DNA of 64,000 bases from Cunninghamella blakesleeana (lineage: Eukaryota > Mucoromycota > Mucoromycetes > Mucorales > Cunninghamellaceae), in the NCBI GenBank assembly GCA_017871115.1, contig JAFCIZ010000001.1, positions 3,205,501-3,269,500 on the forward strand, read 5' to 3'. This document shows, one piece after another, positions 25,484 to 35,009 of the stretch; the first letter of the stretch is position 1, and each line of letters starts with the position of its first letter. The notes below the pieces were generated by a model. That model was not told the DNA's origin. It did not search any database and was given only the letters and a program-made list of their open reading frames with translations. Both the position numbers and the translations under genes were made by a program.

Positions 25484-27330
25484 GGTGTCTCTGGTGTTGG
25501 TATTTCTATGCATGATTGATCTAGTATTATTGGTGGTAAGATCGATAAGGATTGGAGAGTCGGAAACCAAAGGGCTGATGTCCACCAAGGTGTTATCATT
25601 GTTGTTAGTTGTATCTTCTCTTGTATTAGTTTGTGGAGACAACGATTTATCAGATTCCAAGGAGGATTGATATAAGGATTGTGAAAGATTGTCCAAGGTA
25701 TCGTGAAGGCGTCTGTGAATAAGCTCCCCGGATCCGGTAGCCATGACACGTATCTTTTTAGCTGAGTTGTATGTCTGTCCGCAAAAAGGTCTATGTCGTT
25801 TGGACCCCAAGTTGATTGAATCTGTTGAAATATTTGTTTGTTGATCATCCATTGATTCTTTTGATAAGGTCTTCTTGATTCGTAGTCTGCTATCGTATTG
25901 TGTATCCCTTTCACATGGTTGGATTGGATTGTGATCCCCCGTTTCAGACACCATTTCCAAAGTGTTGTTGCTAAAGTCATCAGAGGTAAAGATCTCGTCC
26001 CCCCTTGTTTGTTCAGATATGACATCGATGTTGTATTGTCTGTCCGAATCAAAATCCTCATATTGCGTAAATGTGGAAAAGTTTTCAGGGAAAGAAATGC
26101 TGCCATTAATTCCCTCCAGTTGATAGACATCTTTGATTCCTGGTGATTCCAAAATCCATGAGCTGTCTGATGTTGATTGTTCTGGATAAGACTGCATCCC
26201 CAACCTGTATTGCTGGCGTCCACATAAATTGTCTGTTGAGGGGTCTGTGGTAGAAAGCTTCGACCATTCCATAATTTTAGATTGTTCATCCACCAGCGAA
26301 GTTCCTTCAAGCATGTATTCGGTAAAGGTAGTGGAGTGTCCCAATCTGTTGATGTCCTGACTGATTGATTCTTGAATCGTAGGAGATGTTGTGTATATAG
26401 GCGAGCTGGTATTAAAGCAAATGTCGCTGATTGAATCCTCATTGTTAAGCTGTGAATTACTCTTGCTGATCGAATTGGTTTCTTCAAAACTTGTTGAATT
26501 GAACGACGAAGATCCCGAATCTTCTTGCCAGGTAGTTGAGCTGTCATTTTGCTTGTATCCAATAAGAAGCCGAGGTGTTCCATTGATCTGGTTGGAATCA
26601 GATTGGATTTCTTGTAATTTATCAACCATCCCAGTGTTTGAAGCTTTTGAATAAGAAGTTGAGTATGAAGGATTGATTGCTGGTAAGTATCTGCTATTAT
26701 AATCCAATCGTCTAGATAAGCACTTATTCTTATCTGTTTTGTTCTTGCCCATTGTAATATTGGTTTGGTGATCTTTGTGAATAACCAAGGGACTAGAGAA
26801 AGGCCAAATGGTGTTGTGCAAAATTGATATGTTTTTCCTTCCCAGCAAAAACGAAGGTAAGGACGGGAATTCATATGAACAGGTATATGTAGGAAGGCAT
26901 CGGAAAGGTCTATTGATGTTAACCAATTGTTCTTTTTGATCATCCTTGTAACTTCTTGAAGTGTTTCCATTTTGAAATGTGGGGTGAAAATGTATTGGTT
27001 TAATTGTTTTAGATTGAATACTGGTCGATGACCTCCGTTTTTCTTGGGGATCACAAACATGTTGCTGTAAAAACCTGGTGTCATTGGTTGTAGTACAGGT
27101 TCGATTGCGCATTTCTTTAAAAGTGCATCTATTTCTTGTTGTAATAAGATCTTTTGTTGATGATTGTAAGGAATTATTATTGATGGTGTTGTACGTAATG
27201 GTGGTGGTGTTATGAATGGAATTTGGTAGCCGTGAAGAATTATGTTTAATAGCCAATTGTTTGTTGAAATTGTTGTCCATTCTGAATAGAACTGGCTTAG
27301 ACGACCTCCTACAATTAATATAGAAGGATC
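25408..27330 (-). CDS. DIRS reverse transcriptase - RNase H - methyltransferase-like polyprotein
   Basis: The first ATG of this frame is at 27084, but recognisable RT-family sequence (GGRLSQFYSEW) starts upstream. The frame is open back into the end of the gag-like ORF, so a frameshift or other non-ATG route is likely; the 27330 limit is approximate. Domains in order: reverse transcriptase (GGHRPVFNLKQLNQYI, SIDLSDAFLHIP, TPFGLSLVPWLFTK, catalytic AYLDDW); RNase H (IYVDASNTGWG, INWRELMA, IRTDNTT); and a C-terminal methyltransferase-like module (DIDLFADRHTTQLKRYVSW, INPPWNLI) typical of DIRS elements. The whole ORF is overlapped by a second open frame on the same strand that continues into the recombinase. 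Confidence 0.9.
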   Translation of the reverse strand, partial: DPSILIVGGRLSQFYSEWTTISTNNWLLNIILHGYQIPFITPPPLRTTPSIIIPYNHQQKILLQQEIDALLKKCAIEPVLQPMTPGFYSNMFVIPKKNGGHRPVFNLKQLNQYIFTPHFKMETLQEVTRMIKKNNWLTSIDLSDAFLHIPVHMNSRPYLRFCWEGKTYQFCTTPFGLSLVPWLFTKITKPILQWARTKQIRISAYLDDWIIIADTYQQSILHTQLLIQKLQTLGWLINYKKSNLIPTRSMEHLGFLLDTSKMTAQLPGKKIRDLRRSIQQVLKKPIRSARVIHSLTMRIQSATFALIPARLYTQHLLRFKNQSVRTSTDWDTPLPLPNTCLKELRWWMNNLKLWNGRSFLPQTPQQTIYVDASNTGWGCSLIQNNQHQTAHGFWNHQESKMSINWRELMAAFLSLKTFPHLRNMRILIRTDNTTSMSYLNKQGGTRSLPLMTLATTLWKWCLKRGITIQSNHVKGIHNTIADYESRRPYQKNQWMINKQIFQQIQSTWGPNDIDLFADRHTTQLKRYVSWLPDPGSLFTDAFTIPWTIFHNPYINPPWNLINRCLHKLIQEKIQLTTMITPWWTSALWFPTLQSLSILPPIILDQSCIEIPTPETPWPMINKNWKLAVWKLSVQNIIPPN

Positions 27331-28322
27331 TATTGTCTTTGAGGACGGAAAGGGTTGTAGCCGTTTCTGTTTGATTGGTTTTTGTTGTTGTTTTGATTGG
27401 TGCTGCTGTTGTTGCTGTTGTTGCTGTTGTTGCTGCTGTTGTTGAAATTGAAGTTGTTTCTGTTGGAATTGAATTGACCGCCCTGCTGAGAGGACGGACC
27501 TGATCGAAAAAACTGACCTAATGAAGAATGATCATATCTAGTGTTAGTATTGTCGCTATTATTTACATTAAAATTATTACGACGTCTATTTGTAAATCTA
27601 TTGGCATGGCGTATCGCTTGCTTGTTTGCTGCCTGTTGTATAATGGCGGATTGAAAATCAGTTGGCGACATAGTGTAATTATCTTGACCAGTATTTGTTG
27701 TGGCATAGAATGATGGATTAATAGATTGTAATGCAATATTATTACGTAAGTTATTAATATTTGAGGATAAATTAATTAATAATTCACGGCAGTCATTAAG
27801 AATATTAAGGTAGCGTTGGGAATTATCATTATCTATATCTTCACTTATTTCATGACTCAAAACATCAAGAGGACGAACAACTCCTGATAGGAGGTATTGA
27901 AGACGTTTAAGGGACATATCTTGTCGAGATTGTGATTTATGCATTTTTCTAGCCGCCTCTGGTAGTGTATCAGGGGGTTGATATTGTAAAGCATCAATCA
28001 TAGGATATTTTTCGATAATACGTTTACGCTTCTCATCTGAAATCATTGGTGAAGTGAATAATGATTTATCTAATGAGAGGAAATCAACTAAAGCAGGGTG
28101 AGGGTTCCAAGTATAAGATGGCCTGATATCCAATGAGTGTAATGCAGAAAGTTGATCCATAGGTTCGGTATTATCTGTATTATCTTCTGATTCTATTGTG
28201 GTTTGATTTTGATTAAGATTTTGTTCTAACTGCGATAGACGTTGTTGCATGTTGATAAATTGATCATATGGTATTTGAATACTATTATTATTATTTGTAA
28301 TATTATTGTTAGTTGAACTCAT
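27330..28322 (-). CDS. DIRS gag-like ORF1
   Basis: About 330 residues start at the ATG at 28320-28322 (MSSTNNN). An earlier ATG at 28391 lies inside the TA-repeat of the terminal repeat and encodes only Ile/Tyr/Phe, so it is not preferred. The protein has a coiled stretch (FINMQQRLSQLEQNL), a conserved-looking core (ILNDCRELLINLSSNINNL) and a basic, Asn-rich tail (FTNRRRNNFNVNN and a long (Asn/Ser)n run) that could bind nucleic acid. There is no zinc knuckle. It sits directly upstream of and overlapping the RT frame, the usual gag position. The Asn/Ser-coding run is a CAACAG-type microsatellite. Confidence 0.8.
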   Translation of the reverse strand: MSSTNNNITNNNNSIQIPYDQFINMQQRLSQLEQNLNQNQTTIESEDNTDNTEPMDQLSALHSLDIRPSYTWNPHPALVDFLSLDKSLFTSPMISDEKRKRIIEKYPMIDALQYQPPDTLPEAARKMHKSQSRQDMSLKRLQYLLSGVVRPLDVLSHEISEDIDNDNSQRYLNILNDCRELLINLSSNINNLRNNIALQSINPSFYATTNTGQDNYTMSPTDFQSAIIQQAANKQAIRHANRFTNRRRNNFNVNNSDNTNTRYDHSSLGQFFRSGPSSQQGGQFNSNRNNFNFNNSSNNSNNSNNSSTNQNNNKNQSNRNGYNPFRPQRQ

Positions 28323-28354
28323 TTTTTGAGGTGCTGACCCGAGCGAAAAAAGAA

Positions 28355-28477
28355 GATAAAAAAAAAAAAAATATATATATATATATATCATTTTAAATTT
28401 TAATTTATATATCTTAATTTTCGCTGACTTTAAATAATAAAGAAGAATTAATCAATCATATTTCTTATTTTGTATTC
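28355..28477 (-). repeat. DIRS inverted terminal repeat, copy at the element's 5' side
   Basis: It is the reverse complement of 24008-24131. It holds the leader upstream of the gag-like ORF (ATG at 28322), so it probably includes the element promoter (family knowledge, not visible directly). Confidence 0.9.
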
Positions 28478-28701
28478 GAGTGTCTCAAGAAATTCTGTTA
28501 GAATTTATTTCGACACATGAAGTATATATAAATGTATGTATATAAATAAAGTATTTATAATGAAATCGAGAATGTATGTATCTATCATTACTGAATAAAG
28601 ACAGATCACTAAAAATATTAAAGTTATTTTATTGTTATTATTATTAATATAATTATAGCAAAACAAAACTAAAAATTGTCTATTTTTAACTAACATCATC
28701 A

Positions 28702-29815
28702 TTAAATTTTTTTGGCACCAATTCCACTTTTTTTCTTTTCGCGTAACTCTGCCATCCTCTAAACATAATATTAAAAAATAAATAAAATAAAAAGTAGATA
28801 GTTAGTATTGATCAATTTAGTTATTTATATTTACATACACACATATATATGTATGTGTGTGTGTTTATGTTCGTAGGTAAACGTGTAAAATATATTACCT
28901 GTCTTCTTTCTTCTCGTCTTTTTTCCATTTCAGCTTTTCGATCATTTTTTTCTGTATTTGAAGGGCTATTATGTTGAGGGGTATAATGTTGAGAATTATC
29001 TAGAGTTTGCGATAGATGAGAAGTTGATTTGTGTTCCAGTTTCATTGGAGTACCTGCTGGCTTATTATTATAATTACTTTGATGTGCTGTTGAAGCTTGT
29101 ACTGTTGCTCCAAAACTTGATACAGATGATGCATGGTTATTTGTTGGAATGATTGATGTGATAGGTACCGGCTTTTCTGCTTCTGAAGATCTGTGATCGA
29201 ATGGTTCTACAAAAAGGAATATATAAATATTAATATTAAAAACACATCCATAGCGATTATATTCATACAAAAAATATATGCAATAAGTAAAAACAAAAAA
29301 ATATATAACTTACCCCAATCATCATTTACTTCAAGTAAATTATTATCATCATTATTCCACCCATCCATAGCTGAGTTTTCTTCTGGAGCTAAACGATCTG
29401 ATAATATTGATGCAGGTCTACTTTCATTTAAAATTCTTGAATCTGGTGTTAATACTGTTTGTTGCTCAATTTCCCCATTAGGTGTTCCAAACTATGTTTT
29501 TAAAAAAATAAAAAAATAAATAAAAATAAATAAATTTAAGCAGCCATTAAATATTAATACTGTTACAATTTCGTCATGCTATAAACGATATTATTCTATA
29601 ATTACTCTAGTAATAGAAAATCCTGCCCAATCTGCTAACCCTTTTGTAGCCCCAAATATTGTTGATACTCCAGGAGTTGATGGATTGGAATTTGTTGAAC
29701 TTTCAGTTGATGGACTTGATGTATTAACAATTGGAGGAAGCTCCAATGCAGTATCTGGCTAATTATTACAAAAAAACAATATATACATACGTAACCGGCC
29801 TTAGTAAACTTACCT

Positions 29816-29854
<39 letters not shown>

Positions 29855-31710
29855 TTACCATATGTTCAGCGGCTTCTTCTAATCGGTTCAAGAAACTTGT
29901 CATTGTTTTGAAGGCTTGAGTACGTACAGGTCTATTTTTTTTTTAAAAAAAAATAAAACAAAAAGATAAATAAAAGATCAGGTGTTAATAGTTTTATAAA
30001 TATGAATATATATGACATTTTATAATTTCTATCATCATTGCTAATACTTTTCTTTATCCAAAAGCACAGGTGATATACTAGGTATAATTCTTTGGGCACA
30101 TTCTTCAGGGTCGTAGTATTCCGCAGTAGCATTAAGTGCCATTAATGCGGCAACCCTAGCATGGTGAAAGCCATCTCGTAAACTTCTAGTAAAAGCTGGA
30201 ATGAGGACTTTTTTACGTGTCTATTTTTTTAAAAAAAGAAAAAAAAAAGGAGGGGGATTAATAATACTATTAACCTACAATAAATGTAACGTTTATATTG
30301 CTTTATAAATTTTTATTATCATTATTACTATTGTTATTACTATTTCAACTTACTGAATCATTGAGATGTTTTGCTATTTTTCCTAGACAAATAGTAGTGT
30401 TTGTTCTAATACCAGGTTCAGGGTCCATTTGTAATTTGGCCATATATTTCAATAAATCGTAGTTAATAACACGATCGTTTAACTATAATAAATGTTGTTA
30501 ATAAAGATTAATTTAATTATATATAAAAATAAATATGCTTATTTTATTTTATTTTATTTTATTAAAATAAATGCTTTTTTTTTTTTTTTACTTTTGGAAC
30601 CAGTAAGAGGATCGACTTGACTGTCTGTTCACGTATAATTGGCACAGTATCAGTAAAACCAGTAGCAACATTAGGAAAAACTTGAGAAACGATGAGTTTA
30701 TTTGGGATATGATCAATAAATTTAGGCATATTTTCTAATAAACTGACACGAATAGCACGATCAGGTGATGCAAACATTCGTAAAATAGGTGTAACTAATA
30801 CTTTTTCATATTCATCGTCAGGAAGATGTTCACCAATTTTAATAATGGCATTCAAAGCTTTTGCTCCACCAGATCCATATTCAAAGGCTTTTACTAATTC
30901 AGGTAATATCTTGTACATAGCGAATTCATTAGGAAATTGATCCACCACTGTATCCAATTTTCTAAAGAAGGCGTCTTTTTCACTTTGCTCTTTGATACTA
31001 ATATTTTCCAAAAATAAGTTGACTTTAATAAAATCAATAGAGAAAAAGCCCACTCTTGCCCTTATGCCTTCATCCAAAAACGAATCTGCATCTAATCGAG
31101 AACGAGGTGATGATTGCAATAATGATTTATAAACTGATAACATATTTGATGGAATGTCACCCTGTTGTGATAATAATTGCTGTGGTGTATCAAATCGGCG
31201 ATTGTACACTTCATATATTAAACATCCAAGCTGATATGAATCTACAGCTGTAACAGGTAAGCTATTAAATAAATGATATATATATATATATATAAATTTA
31301 ATTTTCTATCCTTTTATTTTCATTTTTACTATTCACACAATTAAACATATTATATACTATTATTAATTACTCTGCTACTTTTGACCAGCTTGATTGTAAT
31401 ATTTCAGGAGGAGCATATTTCGAAGCGTCAGGTACTAAACCACCAAATGTCTATCTCACATATATACATGTTGTTAACAACCACTATATTAATCATATAT
31501 ATATATCTAAATATATACCTTTTTTTCTCTATCATTCTATTAATTTATTTTTACCAAAATCATAGGACTTTCATCTTTCATAGAGGATAATAAATCTAAC
31601 CCACCTAATTTCCATTCTCCAGCTTTATTTGTAAAGATTGAATCCACCCTGATATTCCCATGTACCATATTACAATCATTGTTGATAAATTTGATAGCAT
31701 TCTAATATTT

Positions 31711-31745
<35 letters not shown>

Positions 31746-32502
31746 CAATGGTACACATATTTAAGTTTATCATTCAATAATTGAATTATTTCCAATCAAT
31801 CATACATGTTATATGTTTGTTTATTTATTTATCTTTCGATTTACCGCAATTTTATATAAACCCCATAATATTAAGTTTTGATCTGGATTTTGGTTAAGCT
31901 GATTTGAAAGTGGTTCTACGGAATCAGTAACAAACATAATAGCTTGATCCGTCTAAGTTGAAAAAAATTCGAGGAATATTATTACATAGCCAGTGTAACA
32001 GATACACTCTCCCATACATACACATATTTATAAATCAAAAAGTACTTACTTCAACGCCATCTATATATTTTAATAAATCGGGATGTCTTAGGGTACGTAG
32101 TCGTTTAAAGGCATTTTTTGCAAGTTGGATCTTGTCCCTGTTTCTATTACAATCAAAAGCAAATATAGATACAAGAGATCCATCTTCCTATACATAAATA
32201 ATAATAATAATAACAATAATAATAGTAGCAGTAGCAGTAGCCACAATAGTAATAAAAATAATAATCAGTATCTAGTATTCTATTTTATTTTATAAAAACA
32301 TTAAAAAAATAAAAATAAAAAATAAAAAAAAGAGAAAGTGGGAGTGTCGATTTAAATAAGTTACCTTCTTTGTACCATGATGAAGTGTCCATAAGGAATT
32401 ATTATAAAACTCTACTTTATCACCAATGGAATATGGAAAAGAGCTTGAATCTTTACCAATAAGAGATAATCCGCTTTTAACAAAGCCAGACAAAAAGGCC
32501 AT
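28702..32502 (-). CDS. CEX1: SCY1-like pseudokinase, SCYL1/Cex1 family (13 exons)
   Basis: Exons (minus) are 32365-32502, 32050-32187, 31845-31952, 31555-31701, 31371-31450, 30592-31261, 30354-30482, 30048-30220, 29859-29931, 29606-29758, 29314-29491, 28899-29206 and 28702-28758, giving about 783 residues. The N-terminal ~300 residues are a kinase fold without catalytic residues: MVHGNIRVDSIF replaces HRD and GGLDLL replaces DFG. A HEAT-repeat region follows (for example DTVVDQFPNEFAMYKILPELVKAF). The C-terminal third is disordered and ends in a charged helix EMEKRREERRQ and KKSGIGAKKI. The family (human SCYL1, yeast Cex1) binds COPI coat and nuclear-exported tRNA or Golgi traffic machinery, and its C-terminal basic tail contacts COPI. 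A Golgi/cytosol role is inferred. Confidence 0.92.
31712..31744 (+). repeat. Poly(A)/poly(T) tract of 33 in a CEX1 intron
   Basis: An uninterrupted A run on the plus strand lies in the intron between the exons encoding KIA and NAIKF. Read in gene orientation it is poly(T), and could serve as an extended polypyrimidine tract. Confidence 0.85.
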
Positions 32503-33123
32503 AACTGTAAAAAGTTTAAAATATTAGAAAATAAAATAACCGGTGCAGAAAAAGAAAAAGAAAAAGAAAAAGTGAGAAGGAGAAAAAAAAAGGGCAAGGT
32601 TAAAAAAATTAAAAGATTGGGTTTGAAAAATAAAATTGGTTTCGATTTTATTGGCTAAATGTTTTGATAATTTTTTTTTTAAATGGGCTTGGAGCATAAT
32701 TCTTTTTTTTTACTATTACGCATTAAAAATTTATATAAGAACATTAATGTATAATTGAATTATTGAAATTAAAAAATATAATTAATTTCTGTGTTTAATA
32801 TAAGATAATCGTATATAATATTATGTACATATATTAGGACAAATTAATAACGAGCTTTCCCAGTCTTTTTTTAATATATTCATAAACTATATTGGCCCTA
32901 CAACTAATAAATAATATACAATATAATAATAATAATAATATAAATTAATCTTTCAAATTGATTATAAAAAATTATTATTTTTTTTTTATTAATCAAATAT
33001 ATTATTTATGCAAAAATGAATTGAAATAGCGCAGTTGTTAATAATAAATACGATTTATGCTTTTTTTATTATGTATACTTTTTTTTTTTAAAAAAAAAAG
33101 TACATATCAATCTTATTTTTACT
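32503..33123. other. Intergenic region between CEX1 and hydrolase genes
   Basis: It holds the upstream region of CEX1 and the downstream region of the hydrolase gene, both on the minus strand. AT-rich runs only; no further gene was seen. Confidence 0.5.
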
Positions 33124-33864
33124 TTATTTAGCCAAGCTAATCAAAATATCAAATAATTCATCAGGTTTTGAAAGGAAAGGTGAGTGAGAAGTGTCCATTT
33201 CGATAGCATTATCAATATCATCTTTATACATTAATTCTTGAATAGAGGGATTGATTGTTTTATCTTGTAATGTAGTGATATAGTATTTATTGACCTTATT
33301 TTTAATGATATCTGAATTGATCTGTGGAATTTCAAACATGGGAGTTCTGCTTTGTAGTCTTAGTTTTGATTTAGCAAATAGAATATCTGCTTCTTCACAA
33401 TCATGGTAAAATGCTTCTTTGGCATTTTCAGGATCGAGAATGAAATATTTTAAATCCTCTGTAGGACAAAAATCCTTTACCATTGATAGATCAGGGAGAT
33501 AATATCGTGGCGGATCAGGGAAATAAAATGCAGCTATATATACGACACAATGAATTTTTTCAGGGATTTTTTCTGCTACCAGCGTAGCAGTTAAGCCGCC
33601 CAAACTATGTGCCACCAGAATCACCTTTTCATCTTGACCATCATTGTTTTTAAGATTATTTTCAATAACAGATAAAGTACAATTCATGTAATTTGCGATA
33701 GTAATATCTTCATAAGGGGTTTGGTAATCCTCCCCACTTCCTGGTAAATCGAAGGCAATTGCTCTGTATTGACTCTTTTCAAAAAGTGGTAACAGTTTTC
33801 TTTCAAAAGCCCATTTACCATGCATAGCGCCATGAATAAACACGAATAAATACTTTTCAGCCAT
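33124..33864 (-). CDS. Alpha/beta hydrolase, methylesterase/hydroxynitrile-lyase-like group
   Basis: This is an intronless gene of 246 residues. The oxyanion motif FVFIHGAMHGKWAFERKLLP opens the protein, AIAFDLPGSGED follows, and the nucleophile elbow is VAHSLGGLTA (Ser ~90). The acid is probably the Asp in TTLQDKTINPS and the base the His in DTSHSPFLSKPDELF near the C-terminus, so the Ser-Asp-His triad is complete. The compact cap and DTSHSPFLSKP end resemble the plant methylesterase/salicylate-binding and fungal AB_hydrolase_6 group. The substrate cannot be told from sequence. There is no signal peptide, so it is probably cytosolic. Confidence 0.85.
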   Translation of the reverse strand: MAEKYLFVFIHGAMHGKWAFERKLLPLFEKSQYRAIAFDLPGSGEDYQTPYEDITIANYMNCTLSVIENNLKNNDGQDEKVILVAHSLGGLTATLVAEKIPEKIHCVVYIAAFYFPDPPRYYLPDLSMVKDFCPTEDLKYFILDPENAKEAFYHDCEEADILFAKSKLRLQSRTPMFEIPQINSDIIKNKVNKYYITTLQDKTINPSIQELMYKDDIDNAIEMDTSHSPFLSKPDELFDILISLAK

Positions 33865-34785
33865 TAAACTGATAAATTTTTAATAATATATTTTGGAAGC
33901 TGGCTTAGTATATAATAAAACATGTATATGTATATATATGAATAATAATAATAAAAATAGAATATTAATATATTGTATAGAATATAAAGCATTTATATAA
34001 TTCTTTAATTTTTTAATTTTTTTAACCTATATTATATTTACTAAGTTTAAATGGAATGAATAAGTAGAAATTGTCGTTAAAAAATATAAATGATTTAGAA
34101 AGTAAAATAAATGAATTAAAGATAAAAAGATAAGTGAAAAATGGGGAACTCCTTGTTTATTAATTATATAAATGAGGCTAAAAAAGTGTGATCATTTTGC
34201 GTAGCATAAATTTTAAGAAATTCGTATTTATACTCGAAAGGAAATGTTTCATATTCTGTATATGTTGTTGATGACACTGACTTAAGCCTTGTCAATGATA
34301 TTTTATTTAAAAAATCACTAAATGTTGTTGAAAAGAAAAATTATATCTGGATCCAATTATGTTTGAAAAAAGATGTAGTTTTTTAATATTAGTCTTTTTA
34401 TTAATGGCGTTTGTTTTTTGTTTGATAACAAAAAAAAGAAAAAGAAAAAAAACTGATAAAATAAAAGGCTAACTATCAATTTTTTTTTTTTTTTTTCAAA
34501 TCGAATAAACGTAATGATGATATGTTATGTTTCTTCTACATCGCTACTTGATGGTATTTTAACTAAGCTAATATACTCAAAATTATGTATTTATTGCATT
34601 GAAATATTTTAAAAAAATTTTTTTTTATTCACGGTATTATAATATAAAGTTGTTGCTACTGCTATTGTATTAATAGTATTACTTCTATAATTAAAGGTAT
34701 TTCATTTTTTGAATAAACTGAGGCGCTATATTTTTTTAATAAAATGAAAACTAAACTAATTATTAACTTTAGAACTTTGTTGAGC

Positions 34786-34825
<40 letters not shown>

Positions 34826-35009
34826 TAAAAATAAAAGAACGTGTGAATAAAGTATATGAAAACAAAATGTAAAGAAAATGAAAAAAAAATCTAATTGGTT
34901 TTAAAATAATGGACGGGGATTTAAAACGTCAAAATAAAAAAATATAAAAAAACCTGGGGGTGCCTTTTATTTTTTCTTTCTTTTTCTTTACTTTTATTTT
35001 TTATTAAAA
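33865..35009. promoter_or_regulatory. Divergent intergenic region upstream of HSP60
   Basis: 1.1 kb lies between the hydrolase (minus) and HSP60 (plus). It is AT-rich with a pyrimidine-rich TTTTTTCTTTCTTTTTC tract just before the HSP60 ATG, a usual fungal promoter feature. I looked for heat-shock elements (nGAAnnTTCn arrays) and found no convincing one. No gene was seen. Confidence 0.4.

Larger units (their letters stand above)
23991..28521 (-). mobile_element. Complete DIRS-type tyrosine-recombinase retrotransposon
   Basis: The 4.5 kb element is read on the minus strand as gag-like ORF, RT/RNase H/methyltransferase-like ORF, then tyrosine recombinase ORF. Its ends carry inverted terminal repeats (24008-24131 and 28355-28477) plus unique end extensions. 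An internal complementary region near its 3' end (24171-24286) is complementary to both extreme ends joined together. That layout is diagnostic of DIRS elements, which integrate through a circular intermediate using a tyrosine recombinase and make no target duplication. All three ORFs are open over family-typical lengths, so the copy may be young or active (inference). It lies between the convergent 3' ends of the receptor kinase and SCY1-like genes. Confidence 0.93.

Noticed and set aside
25898..26654. Plus-strand ORFs inside the DIRS element
   Set aside because: Antisense shadows of the RT ORF.
34200..35009. Heat-shock elements upstream of HSP60
   Set aside because: GAA and TTC triplets occur but not in the required nGAAnnTTCn spacing or in arrays.
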